Shown here piece after piece: positions 50,583 through 60,943 of a stretch of 64,000 bases of DNA. This stretch comes from an uncultured Rhizobiaceae bacterium. Its GTDB lineage: Bacteria > Pseudomonadota > Alphaproteobacteria > Rhizobiales > Rhizobiaceae. Numbering within the stretch: position 1 is the stretch's first letter; every line of letters starts with the position of its first letter. Below the pieces are notes generated by a model, which saw nothing but the letters and a program-made list of their open reading frames with translations, did not search any database and was not told the DNA's origin. The translations under genes and the position numbers were made by a program. The stretch lies in assembly GCA_958296345.1 (NCBI GenBank), contig CATQIJ010000001.1:124001-188000 (forward strand), in the 5' to 3' direction.

Positions 50583-51464
50583 TTAATTAATAAGGCCTGC
50601 ATGAACCATTGCATCACGAACCAAAGCCTCAGTAGAAGCTTCAATAGGTACAAGTGGTGAACGCTGAATGTTTTCACATTTGCCAAGTAGCGAAAGCGCG
50701 TATTTTGTGCCGCCAGGACTAGGCTCTGCAAAAAGTGCCTTATGAAGCGGCGTGAGCTTATCTTGGAAAGCTAGTGCATCAGAATAGCGCCCTTCCAAAC
50801 AAGCTTCTTGAAAATCTGCACATAATCTTGGTGCAACATTAGCCGTTACTGAAATACAGCCATGACCACCATGGGCCATAAAACCAAGTGTAGAAATATC
50901 TTCTGCTGACATTTGGATAAAATCATTACCCATGGCTGCACGCTGCTCAGATACTTTACTCATGCTAGCAGTAGCATCTTTTACACCTACGATATTATCA
51001 TGCTCATTATAAAGCTCAGCCATCGTTTCAACACTCATGTCAACGATTGATCGGCCTGGAATATTATAAATAAACAAAGGAATATCAATTGCAGATGCAA
51101 TCGCAGAAAAATGGGCCTTCATGCCACGCTGGTTAGGCTTGTTATAATACGGTGTTACACATAGAACCGCATCCGCACCTACGTTTTGCCCATGCTTGGC
51201 AAAATCAACGGCTTCTGCAGTATTATTGGAGCCAGCGCCAGCGATGATAGGCAAACGTCCTTTGTTTTGGCCTACACATGCTTCAACAACAAGCTTGTGC
51301 TCTTCATGCGACAAGGTTGGTGTTTCACCTGTTGTACCTACTGGCACAAGACCATGAGTGCCTTCAGAAATCTGCCATTCCACAAACTCGCGGAATACCT
51401 TCTCATCAAAAGCACCATTTGAATCAAATGGCGTGATAAGTGCTGGCATTGACCCTTTAAACAT
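50583..51464 (-). CDS. dapA: 4-hydroxy-tetrahydrodipicolinate synthase
   Basis: Condenses pyruvate with aspartate semialdehyde in lysine and diaminopimelate synthesis. [38 protein letters not shown] with the Thr-Thr pair, [16 protein letters not shown] with the catalytic Tyr, and [12 protein letters not shown] with the Schiff-base Lys. 293 residues, intact. It is divergent from the slt gene. Confidence 0.97.
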   Translation of the reverse strand: MFKGSMPALITPFDSNGAFDEKVFREFVEWQISEGTHGLVPVGTTGETPTLSHEEHKLVVEACVGQNKGRLPIIAGAGSNNTAEAVDFAKHGQNVGADAVLCVTPYYNKPNQRGMKAHFSAIASAIDIPLFIYNIPGRSIVDMSVETMAELYNEHDNIVGVKDATASMSKVSEQRAAMGNDFIQMSAEDISTLGFMAHGGHGCISVTANVAPRLCADFQEACLEGRYSDALAFQDKLTPLHKALFAEPSPGGTKYALSLLGKCENIQRSPLVPIEASTEALVRDAMVHAGLIN

Positions 51465-51605
51465 TGAAGAACTCCGAAATATTTAAGCTATAATATTAGA
51501 AACTGAGCGGACATTATCCATCAAGTCTTATCTGCGCAAGCGAAGATGCAAGCTAGCAGTTAATTTAAGCTTTTGTTTATCCTATTTTCATCACTTTCGC
51601 GTCTT

Positions 51606-53732
51606 ATGTATGCAAATAAATCACGGTTGATTCATATGGCTGCTAAAACATTGCTGAAAGTTTTCCTACTATCGGGTGCAGTCTCGTCATGCCTTGCCAG
51701 CACTCAGTCTGCAAATGCGCTCGATATCAACCTACTTATAAAACAAAATGTTCCTATTCCTACTGCAAGACCTGACAGTATTCATACAGGCACGGTTCGC
51801 ACAGAGCCTTCCCATAATTTGTTTTTTACATCTGGTAAAAAGAACAATATCGCCCCCCTTAAAGGAACGTTAAAAGAAGGTCTTGAAGCACTTCGAAAGA
51901 AGGATGTAAAACGCGCACTTGGAATTCGTGCTGGCCTTTCTGCTGGAAGTATAGATCGTAAAATCCTTGCATGGTCCATTGCACTATCTGGGCGAGGCAA
52001 TATTTTCTCCGGTGAAATATCTGGCATCGCAAAAGACTTGAGGCACTGGCCTGAACAAAAAGCGATGAGCCGAAATGCTGAACGCGCTTTAAGTGAAGAA
52101 ACGCTAACTGCCTCACAAATCATTCAAATTTTTGGCTCTAACAAACCTACGACGATTGAGGGGGCAATTGTATTAAGTCGTGCTTTGTTGGATTCAGGTC
52201 AAAAAACTAGAGCAAATCAAATCATTGCACCTTTTTGGCGAAACCAGACTTTGGGAAAAAAGACTGAAACAGAAGTCTTGAACAAAGTAGGTAGTGCCCT
52301 CACCCGCTCTGATCACCGTTTTAGGATGCATCGTCTTTTATATAATGATCGTGTTCGTGCAGCAGAACGTATAGCGACAAAAGCTGAGCAATCTAGTTTA
52401 ACAAAGGCACGCGCAGCGGTTATTCGCAAACAAAGTAATGCGGGTCGTTTACTAGAAGCAGTTGCGCCTTCTTCAAAACAAGACACTGCCTATCTTTTTG
52501 CACGTATAGAATACGCAAGACGTTTGGGTAAATACACAAAAGCTGCCAAACTGTTACTGTCCGCACCGCGAGATCAAGCATTATTAATTGATCCTGACGA
52601 ATGGTGGGTTGAGAGGCGTATCGTTAGCCGTGAAATGCTCGAGCTTGGGAAACCTAAGCTTGCATATCGCATTGCTTCTGAACACTCAGCTAAATCTGCT
52701 GTTGATATTATTGATGCGGAATTTCATGCGGGTTGGTATGCGTTACGTTTTCTTAAAGATGCACAAACTGCACGCAGGCATTTTGCAAACTTGCTTCAAC
52801 ATGCAACACGCCCAATCAGCCAATCACGCGGGCATTACTGGATGGCTAGAGCTTCATCTGGCGAAAGTGCTACAGCACATTACAAAAAAGCAGCTCATCA
52901 TGCCGGAACATTTTATGGTCAGTTAGCAACAAGAAAATTAGGAATTAAAAAACTCAACATTAAACGGGCTAAGCCAACTTCTGCAGATCGTAATAATTAT
53001 CAAACTCGTGAATTAGTCAGAGCCATAAAACGCCTTGAGGCAATTGGTTCAGGCTGGCGTGCAGATAGTATATATCGCCATCTTGCGCTTACCTTAAAAT
53101 CACCTGGTGAAATTGCAATCTTGGCGGCTGATGCAGAGCGTAAAGGGAACTACTCGCTATCGCTTCAAGTTGGAAAACTAGCGCATGGCAGAGGTTTTTC
53201 AGTAGACACACTTTCATGGCCATTAGGTGCAATTCCAAGTTCAGCTAAGATCGGAAATGCAGGGCGTGCACTTTCATATTCTATCGCAAGGCAAGAAAGC
53301 GCCTTTAATAAAGGTGCAGTATCACCAGCCAATGCACGCGGTTTATTACAGCTACTCCCTGGCACGGCAAAAGCTGTAGCGCGTAAAAAAGGACTTAAGT
53401 ATTCATATAAAAAACTCACGACAGACGCAGGTTATAATGCCACTTTAGGTGCTTCTTATTTGTCTGAGCAATTGGGTAATTTTAACAATTCCTACATCCT
53501 AACCTTTGCTGGTTACAATGCTGGACCAAGGCGTGTAGATGAATGGATGAAGCGATTTGGTGACCCTAGAGGTAAGTCTCTTAATGAAGTAATTGATTGG
53601 GTAGAGAAGATACCATTCAAAGAAACGCGTAGTTATATACAGCGTATTTTGGAGAATTATCAGGTTTATAAAACACGAATATCCGGTTCTGCATTAAACA
53701 TAGAACAAGATTTAAGGCGTGGTAGACGTTGA
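51606..53732 (+). CDS. Soluble lytic transglycosylase (Slt70-like)
   Basis: Exported muramidase that cleaves peptidoglycan with 1,6-anhydro ring formation. Signal region AAKTLLKVFLLSGAVSSCLA, cut near ANA. A long alpha-superhelical domain (about residues 60-520) shows Slt-type helices such as FHAGWYALRFLKDAQTARRH and ISQSRGHYWMARASSGES. The C-terminal catalytic domain has the catalytic Glu in SIARQESAFNKGAVSPANAR, then GLLQLLPGTAKAVA and ILTFAGYNAGPRRVDEW. I start at the ATG at 51606; an ATG at 51636 is equally plausible and would shorten the basic leader. About 700 residues, intact. Confidence 0.92.
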   Translation: MYANKSRLIHMAAKTLLKVFLLSGAVSSCLASTQSANALDINLLIKQNVPIPTARPDSIHTGTVRTEPSHNLFFTSGKKNNIAPLKGTLKEGLEALRKKDVKRALGIRAGLSAGSIDRKILAWSIALSGRGNIFSGEISGIAKDLRHWPEQKAMSRNAERALSEETLTASQIIQIFGSNKPTTIEGAIVLSRALLDSGQKTRANQIIAPFWRNQTLGKKTETEVLNKVGSALTRSDHRFRMHRLLYNDRVRAAERIATKAEQSSLTKARAAVIRKQSNAGRLLEAVAPSSKQDTAYLFARIEYARRLGKYTKAAKLLLSAPRDQALLIDPDEWWVERRIVSREMLELGKPKLAYRIASEHSAKSAVDIIDAEFHAGWYALRFLKDAQTARRHFANLLQHATRPISQSRGHYWMARASSGESATAHYKKAAHHAGTFYGQLATRKLGIKKLNIKRAKPTSADRNNYQTRELVRAIKRLEAIGSGWRADSIYRHLALTLKSPGEIAILAADAERKGNYSLSLQVGKLAHGRGFSVDTLSWPLGAIPSSAKIGNAGRALSYSIARQESAFNKGAVSPANARGLLQLLPGTAKAVARKKGLKYSYKKLTTDAGYNATLGASYLSEQLGNFNNSYILTFAGYNAGPRRVDEWMKRFGDPRGKSLNEVIDWVEKIPFKETRSYIQRILENYQVYKTRISGSALNIEQDLRRGRR

Positions 53733-53783
53733 TTTAAAAAAAGCTTACATACTACACCAACTAAAATAATTTCAGGTTTTGTT

Positions 53784-54665
53784 GTGAGTATCACCTTGGA
53801 CTATATCCCTTTTAAATGTTCTGCCCGTGATGGCTTAATGATTGCTGGCCGCAAATATGGCTGGGAAAATAACGATCCGAATCCTGTAATTTGCCTATCA
53901 GGCATTAAACGTAACTCAAATGATTTTCATGATTTGGCACTTTATCTTTCAAGCAAGAAAGGTGGTAGCCGCCGCATAGTCGCAATAGATTATCGTGGTC
54001 GAGGACAATCTGAGTATGATTCTAATTGGCAAAATTACACCCTGACAATAGAAGCTGAAGATACAATTGATGTAATAACTTCCTTGGGGCTGGGTGCTGT
54101 AAATATTATCGGCTCTTCCAGAGGCGGGCTTATCGCCATGATGCTTGCGTCCATACGACCTGGTATATTGAAGTCCGTTATTTTAAATGACATAGGCCCT
54201 GTAATCGACGCTACTGGTTTAGTCAGAATATGGCGTACTTATGAGAGCAGAAGCCTACCCACTAACTTTAAAGAAGCTGCAGAATTGCGTGAGCGATTGG
54301 GGAAACCTACGTCACCCGCTCTCTCAAAAAGTGATTGGGAGAAGGAGGCTCATCGGCTTTATAAGTTTGAAAACGGCAAACTCGTATTGCAGTTTGATAA
54401 GAAGCTTTTGACCAGCTTGCGTTCAATCAACCTTGATGAGCGCTTGCCAGATATGTGGCCTGAATTTGCCGCTCTTACAAAAACTCCAGTGATGGCAATA
54501 CGCGCCGAGAATACAGATATTCTTTCTGAAGAAACGTTTGATGCTATGAAAATGCTGCACCCTAAGATGACGGTTGCAATCGCCAAAGGTCAAACCCACG
54601 CTCCTATCCTAAGCGTTGACGGGCTTGAAAAAACTGTCTCCGGCTTCCTTCAAAACCAACTTTAA
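53784..54665 (+). CDS. Alpha/beta hydrolase
   Basis: 293 residues, intact, GTG start at 53784. VNIIGSSRGGLIAMMLAS contains the nucleophilic Ser in a GxSxG elbow, the oxyanion region is near ICLSGIKRNSNDF, and KGQTHAPILSV supplies the candidate catalytic His; the acid is probably in NTDILSEETFD. It resembles haloalkane dehalogenase/epoxide hydrolase-like esterases; substrate unknown. It follows slt by 51 bases and ends before a terminator. Confidence 0.85.
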   Translation: MSITLDYIPFKCSARDGLMIAGRKYGWENNDPNPVICLSGIKRNSNDFHDLALYLSSKKGGSRRIVAIDYRGRGQSEYDSNWQNYTLTIEAEDTIDVITSLGLGAVNIIGSSRGGLIAMMLASIRPGILKSVILNDIGPVIDATGLVRIWRTYESRSLPTNFKEAAELRERLGKPTSPALSKSDWEKEAHRLYKFENGKLVLQFDKKLLTSLRSINLDERLPDMWPEFAALTKTPVMAIRAENTDILSEETFDAMKMLHPKMTVAIAKGQTHAPILSVDGLEKTVSGFLQNQL

Positions 54666-54687
54666 TTTTAATTACTGTTAAAATAAA

Positions 54688-54716
54688 AAAGCCCGCTTGT
54701 TTTCACAGCGGGCTTT
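54688..54716. terminator. Bidirectional intrinsic terminator
   Basis: AAAGCCCGCT and AGCGGGCTTT form a perfect 10-bp stem with a 9-base loop, between the hydrolase stop (54665) and the convergent helix-hairpin-helix gene stop (54737). Confidence 0.9.
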
Positions 54717-54736
54717 AATATTTCTATGTAGCTAGG

Positions 54737-55588
54737 TTATTTCTTGGTCTTACGACTTGAAGTAATTTCTCCGCGCTCAACACGCTTTATGTTCGGTCAT
54801 GCCGCCTTTTGCAAGAACTTTAGATTCTGCAACCCAGTTCTCACGCTCTGGACGTCCCGGGAAACCAAGTTCGTTACCGACCAAATCTCATTAGCTTTTG
54901 TCCATTTAGCGACTTGATCGAACTTGTAGATACCAAGTGCAAAAAGCTTTTCTCAAGTGCATTACCAACACCGTCAATAAGCGTTAGGTTATCGCCGCCG
55001 CCTGCTGGAGCTTTTGCCATCACGGATGGTTTTTTACCCATATCACCTACGGTTGCTTTACCAGTTGAAGATTCTACTTCTCCCTTGTCTACGCGCTTAG
55101 CAAAAGCAGTTGTACCACCTTTTGCAAGAACCTTAGCTTGCTTAACCCAGTCTTCACGTTCAATACGACCCGGGAAGGCTAAACGGTTCGCCCATTTCAC
55201 GCTGGTCTTTTGCGTTCCATGCTGCGATTTGAGCAAATTGCATCACACCAACAGTGTTCAGACGACCTTCGTTTTGAGGGCCAATACCTTTGATGCGCTT
55301 AAGATCATCCTTTTGCGCAGGTGCTGGCTTAGGCTTAGGTTTAGAAACCCTTGCTTTTGGTTTAGGTGCAGCCTTTGGCTTTGGCGCAGGTGCAGGTTTT
55401 GCAACGGGTCTTAGGTGCCGGTGGTGTTTCAACTTTAGGTGCAACAGCAGCAACTGCTGCGATTGGTGCTGCAACTACAGCAGCCTTTTCAGGCTCTACA
55501 AAGAACCTATGCAAAATGCACCCGATGATACAGCCCAGAATATATGCAATTGCCATCAGCAATAGCGACTGGATAATTACATTGTCAT
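54737..55588 (-). CDS. Membrane-anchored helix-hairpin-helix repeat protein, frame-broken
   Basis: N-terminal membrane segment (VIIQSLLLMAIAYILGCIIG), an Ala/Val then Lys/Pro-rich linker (PKPKARVSKPKPKPAPAQK), and two modules of the type LKRIKGIGPQNEGRLNTVGV, FAQIAAWN, LPGRIEREDWVKQAKVLAKG and again LTLIDGVGNALEK and its continuation. This is the module found at the end of some complex I subunit E-like and DNA nuclease-like proteins; it may bind nucleic acid or only other proteins. The frame changes many times. The ATG at 55588 is chosen because GGAG precedes it; one base seems missing just after. Last gene of the envelope operon. Confidence 0.7.
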
Positions 55589-55609
55589 AATTTAGCTCCA
55601 ATCCAACTC

Positions 55610-55712
55610 TTAGCGTTGTTTTCTAGGTTCAGATGTAATCCAACCAACTACTAGTCCAATAACAAAGGCTATAAGTAGAAAGAGGAAAAGTTGTTCGATT
55701 AAATAGAGACAT
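55610..55712 (-). CDS. Mini membrane protein, about 34 residues, one frameshift
   Basis: A perfect AGGAGG site stands 9 bases before the ATG at 55712, directly after the OmpA-like gene. After one base is restored the protein reads LIEQLFLFLLIAFVIGLVVG then WITSEPRKQR, a single membrane helix with a basic cytoplasmic end, stopping at 55610. It is too short for normal gene callers. Position between two envelope genes suggests it belongs to their complex, which is inference. Confidence 0.55.
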
Positions 55713-55726
55713 ATGATGTGTCCTCC

Positions 55727-58654
55727 TTACTTAATCACGTTGAATTCGATGCGGCGATTTTGAGCGCGCCCATCAGGGTTTTTATTAGAAGCGATAGGTT
55801 GTGTTTCTCCATAACCTTTTGCATCAAGTCTTGCAGCATCCACACCGACACTTGCCAGATATGTTGATACAGCATTTGCACGTGCATCACTTAGCTCTTG
55901 GTTGTAAGAATCACGGACCTCTTGAGTCTGTATGACCTGCAATTTCCATTCGCACTGCAGGACATTCAGCCGCTGCTTTAGCAACTGCGTTTAGAGGCTT
56001 TCAGATTCTGATTTGATTACTGCTTTATCAGTTTCAAACAAAATCTTCTGTCCATCAATTGCAGTAACAATCAGAGCCTGACATGCATCTGCATCAACAG
56101 AAGATACAACAGGTACAGGCTCAGGTTTCAGGTTTTTGGGAACAAGATATTTGTTGTTCCTGTGAAACCAGCTGGTAGACGCTTTTGAACAATCTTATCA
56201 ATTAATTTTTTGATGTTCTCGTTCTTAGCACGGCCTGACACTGATAGCGTATTACCGACTACATTGCCCTGCCCTGCTTCTAGTAGCCTTACTTGTGAAG
56301 AAACAAGTTTACGTGCATCGTCAAAACCATCTGGCTTTCCCTGCGCAATTACTTGCTTGTCAGTTGCTTCGCCACCAAGTGTTTTATTGACCATTGCAAT
56401 CACGGAGGTTTTTGCAGCGTCATCCATCACATTACCACGAACAGTCATGCCCGAAGCTTGTTTTGAAACACTCCAACGATAAGGGTCAGCTTTTGACACA
56501 ACTAGCTCAGGTACAGGCTCTGGCTTAGGATACAGGATGTTTGTTGACCCTGAGTATCCAGCAGGAAGTACGTTTTCAATTTTACTTTTAATATCATTCG
56601 CAGTTGTTTCGTTAGAAACGCGTCCGTTCCACTGGAAACGGACTGACCAATTATATTACCTTGGCCTGCCTCAAGCCGTTTAACTTGGTTCGTTACAATG
56701 CGGCGAACCACGTCAAAACCTTCAGGTTTACCAGAAGCGATTGTCTGCTTATCTGTTACATCTGAAACACCCAAAGATGATTTAACGATTGATACGATAC
56801 CATCGCCATCAGCCTTATCAGCGATATTGCCAGATACACTTACGCCAGATTTAATTTTGCTCACTGTCCAACGATATGGATCAGCAACAGGCGGTGCCGC
56901 GGCTCAGGGCTGGTTCAGGCTCAGGTACAACAATTGCTTGGCTACCAAGCTTCATACCATCAGGAAGACCATCCTGTATGTTTGCTATTGCTGCATCACC
57001 TACTTCAATTGAAGCAGCATTGCCTGCAATGCATAATTGTCGTTGATAATGGACATTGTTCCATCATCAAGCGTGGCAAGTTGACCAAGACCATAACCTG
57101 TAGCAGTCGCCCCAATTGACACCGTCTGCAACACCCTCAGCAAGTTTTAAATTCGTCAACTACTGTGAAACCAGGGTTAGCTGATTTCGCTGTTGCCACA
57201 ACTTTTGCTCTCGCATATCATTTTGAACGTAGCCAGAAAGTGTGATTTTATTATCCGCTTTTACTGCGCTGAAACGATATGGCTTAACGATTGGAGGCAA
57301 CACATTAGCACTTAAGCTAATACCTTCAGGTGCATTACCAGCTACAGCAACTGCTGCATCGTAGTCTTCAACAGATTAGCACGACCTGTAATTGTTAGTT
57401 TATCATCTAACAAATTAGCTTCGCCAGAAGTAAGATGTTGCAACATACCTAAGCTATAACCCGTTGCAGGATCATACTGAGCAGTTTCACCACCGGCAAT
57501 TTTCAATTGGTTATCAATTGAAGCTGATGGGAAGTTTGCTTTAGTATTTTCTACAATACGATCTCTTGCACCTGTGCCAGGCGCATAGCCTGAAAGAATA
57601 ATTGCTTTACCATCTTGCTTCGCATTCCATTCATATGGCGAACACCATTTAGTTGAATGTTGTTTTCTGCAAGTTCAAAACCTGAAGTAAGGTTTGGTAA
57701 ATTTTCAATTGCTGCTTCATGCTCAGCAGATGTTTTAGAAACACCTGAGATAGAAAAAGTTTGCATCAGAAATTGATGCTCTGCCTTGTGTGAATCCTGG
57801 GAAGAAACCAGTTGCGTATTTAGTTGCTTCAGCAAGGTTTGCTGGCGCACCTTCTGCAATACGGATGTTATTCGTAATAGTTGCTTGCGGTAACTGCTCT
57901 TTAACAGATGCTTCAATACTAGTACGTGTTTCTGGCATTTTGGTGCAAAACACTTAGTGTTACAGCGCTACCATCATAATCTGCCATCCATTCGTATGGT
58001 GAAGCAGTTGGAGGAGTAACTTCAGCTTTAACAACTTTCCCATTCCAGGAATTGACCCTGCTAAGTGGAAATTGCGGTATCGTAAGTATCATAAGAAGAG
58101 GCTACGGCCCACTAGCGAAATGTCAGCATCAGAATTGACGCTGTACCAGACGCAAGACCTGTAAGTTCGCCAACAGAGAATTTCGCTATATCAGAGAAAC
58201 CGTCACTTGCACCGCGTGCTAGTGTCATCTGGTCATCAATTGTGCTGTTTGGTGCAGCAGCTTTTGCCGCAGAAACAATCTCAGCTCTCATGTCATCGCT
58301 AGGTACATTACCTGTCAGGACAAATTTACCATCTGCTTTGTCAGCTTTAAGTGCAAATGGTGATGCCTATTAGCCAACAAATCACTTGCATCAGCAACGA
58401 TGCGAACATCATAAGCTTCATCAGCCAATTTTTAGAGCTTCTGCGGCAGCTTCAGGTGAAGGCGCGATTCCTTTAAGCGTTAAATCACGACCATCAAGGC
58501 TTACATCAGCCCATGAATGCTCAGCTTTTAGATCTCCTAAAGCTTTAGCTGTCCAGATCGTCTTGAACGACATCAGCTTTGAACCAAGTAGATAGCGCGG
58601 TTAAAATAACCACCGCAAATATCCCAGGCCAAATCCATTTTTCCAATTACACAT
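55727..58654 (-). CDS. Large OmpA-family protein with BON-like repeats, frame-broken
   Basis: About 970 residues. N-terminal membrane anchor WIWPGIFAVVILTALSTWF, then at least six repeats about 120-135 codons apart, each opening with a P-[YF]-x-[WF/L]-x-A motif: near 58360 (FALKADKADGKFVLTGN), 58000 (PYEWMADYDGSAVTLS), 57640, 57280 (PYRFSAVKADNKITLSGY), 56870 and 56480 (PYRWSVSKQASGMTVRGN). They resemble BON domains, which bind lipids or peptidoglycan. The C-terminal OmpA domain ends ARLDAKGYGETQPIASNKNP, with the NRRIEF strand, predicted to bind peptidoglycan. Frames change at more than ten points. Start uncertain: ATG at 58654 or TTG at 58646. Confidence 0.82.
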
Positions 58655-58980
58655 AATAAATGACATCTCCCTTTACACGCAAAAGCATGTTTAAACATAA
58701 CTCAAGAGGATGTTGTTTGTAATTATTCCCCCCTTGAATGCATTGCCCAATTCAACACATTAAGCGCGTATGTAAAAAACCTTACACTACGTTAACATAA
58801 TCATAACCATGAAAACACACATAAAATCAAGGGTAGATTCGGCTTATTTACGGGATACTGGATAAATATATACGTAATTACAGCCTCTATTTATAGATAT
58901 ATCGTCAATTTTTATAGAAAGTTTGCAATATCTGTAAAAAGGACTTGTGTTCACAAACCATCCATCATATCCGTGTCGGT
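58655..58980. other. Gene-free interval before tRNA-Ser
   Basis: About 326 AT-rich bases between the OmpA-like gene start and the tRNA gene, with divergent transcription. I see no gene or strong hairpin; it should carry promoters for both. Confidence 0.5.
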
Positions 58981-59071
58981 GGATAGGTGGCCGAGTGGTC
59001 GAAGGCGCTCCCCTGCTAAGGGAGTAGGCGGGTAACCGTCTCGAGGGGTTCGAATCCCTTCCTGTCCGCCA
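58981..59071 (+). tRNA. tRNA-Ser (GCT)
   Basis: Acceptor stem GGATAGG pairs with CCTGTCC, the D arm is GCC/GGC, the anticodon stem CTCCC/GGGAG holds loop CTGCTAA with anticodon GCT, a long variable arm follows as expected for serine, and the T arm is AGGGG-TTCGAAT-CCCTT. The CCA end is encoded (59069-59071). It reads AGC and AGU codons. A phage-derived segment lies 1.3 kb downstream. Confidence 0.97.
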
Positions 59072-59116
59072 ATTAACACAAAACGAACTTTCATATGCCC
59101 GAGATGGCATAGCCTC

Positions 59117-59142
59117 AAAAGCCCAGCATTTGCGGGCTTTTT
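59117..59142 (+). terminator. Terminator after tRNA-Ser
   Basis: AAAAGCCC and GGGCTTTTT form a stem with a 9-base loop, followed by a T-run, 46 bases after the tRNA end. Confidence 0.8.
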
Positions 59143-59220
59143 CGCTGTTTGCAATTGACTTCTCTCTATAAAAACCCCCCGTTTTTCTCTAATTTTCCTC
59201 CTATATATGCTCCTTTCCTG

Positions 59221-59258
59221 AAAACACCGTACTTGGAAAAGCGAAGTACGGAGTTTTT
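59221..59258. terminator. Second, bidirectional terminator hairpin
   Basis: CCGTACTT and AAGTACGG form a perfect 8-bp stem, flanked by AAAAC and GTTTTT. It lies about 70 bases downstream of the minus-strand gene that ends at 59330 and can also back up the tRNA terminator. Confidence 0.75.
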
Positions 59259-59329
59259 AGTCATGGGAAATCACGGGCTTGGCAATTGACCAGTTCGCAC
59301 CAGTCTATGCCTATCATTGTCAACCAGTG

Positions 59330-60272
59330 AGCTGGCGCAGCACGTTATCATCTGCACGAATGGTGAATCTGGCTTTATAGCAATTTTCTTAAAGCGACCA
59401 TGGAAGCGGGTCTTCGGAAAGGCCAAGGATTGTTTGAGCTTGTTTGCTAATTCCTGCTTCTGCTTTTTTTAGCTTATCGTCTGCATCGCTATCCTTCCAC
59501 GAGAGGCTTCCTCCGGTTTTTGCAAGAACCAATAGAAGCGTCCACTGGTTCGTTCTTTTCCCAGATCTCTGATCTTTCATCTTCAGATGCTCAGGTTCCA
59601 AACGTTGTTGAGTTTGACCGCAATGTCACATGACAACATCTCTGTTGCGGTAAACTCGAACACAAACTGCTCCCACGTTGCGCCTGCTGGTGTCGGGAAT
59701 TGATACTCCGATCCCGGCTTCGCTGATTTTGGCAACACTGTTTCCAGCCAATTGGAGACGATTGTTTGAGCACTGTCTTTCGCCGTGACCTTACCTGCAG
59801 CATCAACAGCAAGCACATCGTCTATACCGATGAGCTTGGATTTATGCCTGCTGCTCGCATCAGAGCTGGCAGTGCTGATGAGACTGCTGGTGGCGGCAAT
59901 CAACAGAAACGTCTGCTCGCCCATACAAAGCTGATTGATGATCTTATCCAGCTGCGAGGATGTCTGACCTAAAAAGCAATAAACAGGAAAACTGTGCTCG
60001 GCTTGCGGGTTCAGTACACCAAATTTCCAAAGAGCTGTATGTCCTGTGATTTTTTTCGTGTTGCTCGGTGAAACCAATGGCCTCAGCAATTTTGGTCGCC
60101 AGCTTTTATAATCAACGCGATACAGTGCAAGTTCTGACTTTTTGAGCGTGCGGCGGTCGCACTGCTTGGTATCTGAAGTGCAGATGCCAACAAAGTCGCT
60201 TGGTCCATGCCGCACGACATTCAATGTAGCATCCAGCTCGACCATTACAGGGAACGGCAGATGCTTGCTCAT
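59330..60272 (-). CDS. Hypothetical accessory protein, one frameshift and one in-frame stop
   Basis: I do not recognise a named family. The ATG at 60272 starts HLPFPVMVELDATLNVVRHG. The middle is soluble, with MGEQTFLLIAATSSLISTAS. Near 59600 a shift joins VKLNNVWNLEHLKMKDQRSG to a compact C-terminal domain (WTLLLVLAKTGGSLSWKDSD, ILGLSEDPLPW). A TAA at 59389-59391 then interrupts it, but the same frame continues ENCYKARFTIRADDNVLRQL to a TGA at 59330, which looks like the genuine end. About 314 codons. The C-terminal domain could be a winged helix. It lies between tRNA-Ser and phage genes and faces away from them, so it is probably cargo of the element. Confidence 0.55.
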
Positions 60273-60344
60273 TGGTTATTGCAAGGAATTCTGTCGGAAA
60301 GTCTTGCCATTCAGCTTTAACACCCTTACCGCCTGAAAGCTGAA

Positions 60345-60941
60345 TTGCTGGAAGCCGAACAAGCTGTGACCGGAGCCATCCGTACAGCCACAACAGGTCT
60401 TAAAAACAGCATGCGTACTCAGGTAACCGCCGCAGGTCTTGGGCCGCGTTTGGCAAAGTCATGGCGCGGCGATGTTTATCCCAAGCAAGCTAAGAGCCTA
60501 AAAGCCGCTGGCATGGTTTACACCAAAGCCGCCAAGATCATGGAGGGTTTTGAAGAAGGCCAAGTGATCAAAGGCAAAGACGGTTTTTGGTTGGCTATTC
60601 CAACCCCGAATGCGCCAAAGAAGGCTCTGGGTAAACGTGTTACGCTCGGTAATCTTGAAAAAGCGCGTGGGATCAGGCTACGGTTTGTTTATCGCAAAAA
60701 TGGCCCATCACTGCTTGTCGCTGAAAATATGCGTGCCTCTTATAGCCGCAAAACAGGTGATCTGCGAGGTTTTAGAAAAGCCAGTCAATCGGCGCCGAAA
60801 TCCGGTCGTGGTCTCACATCGGTGGTGATGTTCTGGATGGTGCCGCAAGTCAAAATGCCAAAACTCATCCGCTTTGAGCCGGAAGCCGCAAAATGGCACA
60901 GGCGCATTCCTGAGCTGATCGTCAAATATTGGAAAGATTAG
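60345..60941 (+). CDS. DUF6441-like phage tail/neck protein
   Basis: 198 residues from a TTG at 60345; a stop lies 24 bases upstream in frame and no ATG is available, so the normal start may have been lost. Sequence EAEQAVTGAIRTATTGLKNS, TAAGLGPRLAKSWRGDVYPK and WLAIPTPNAPKKALGKRVTL matches the pattern of DUF6441 proteins in alphaproteobacterial prophages, which occupy the position of HK97 gp10-like head-tail completion proteins. The C-terminus is IPELIVKYWKD. It is followed 2 bases later by the next phage gene. Confidence 0.75.
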   Translation: MLEAEQAVTGAIRTATTGLKNSMRTQVTAAGLGPRLAKSWRGDVYPKQAKSLKAAGMVYTKAAKIMEGFEEGQVIKGKDGFWLAIPTPNAPKKALGKRVTLGNLEKARGIRLRFVYRKNGPSLLVAENMRASYSRKTGDLRGFRKASQSAPKSGRGLTSVVMFWMVPQVKMPKLIRFEPEAAKWHRRIPELIVKYWKD

Positions 60942-60943
60942 AA

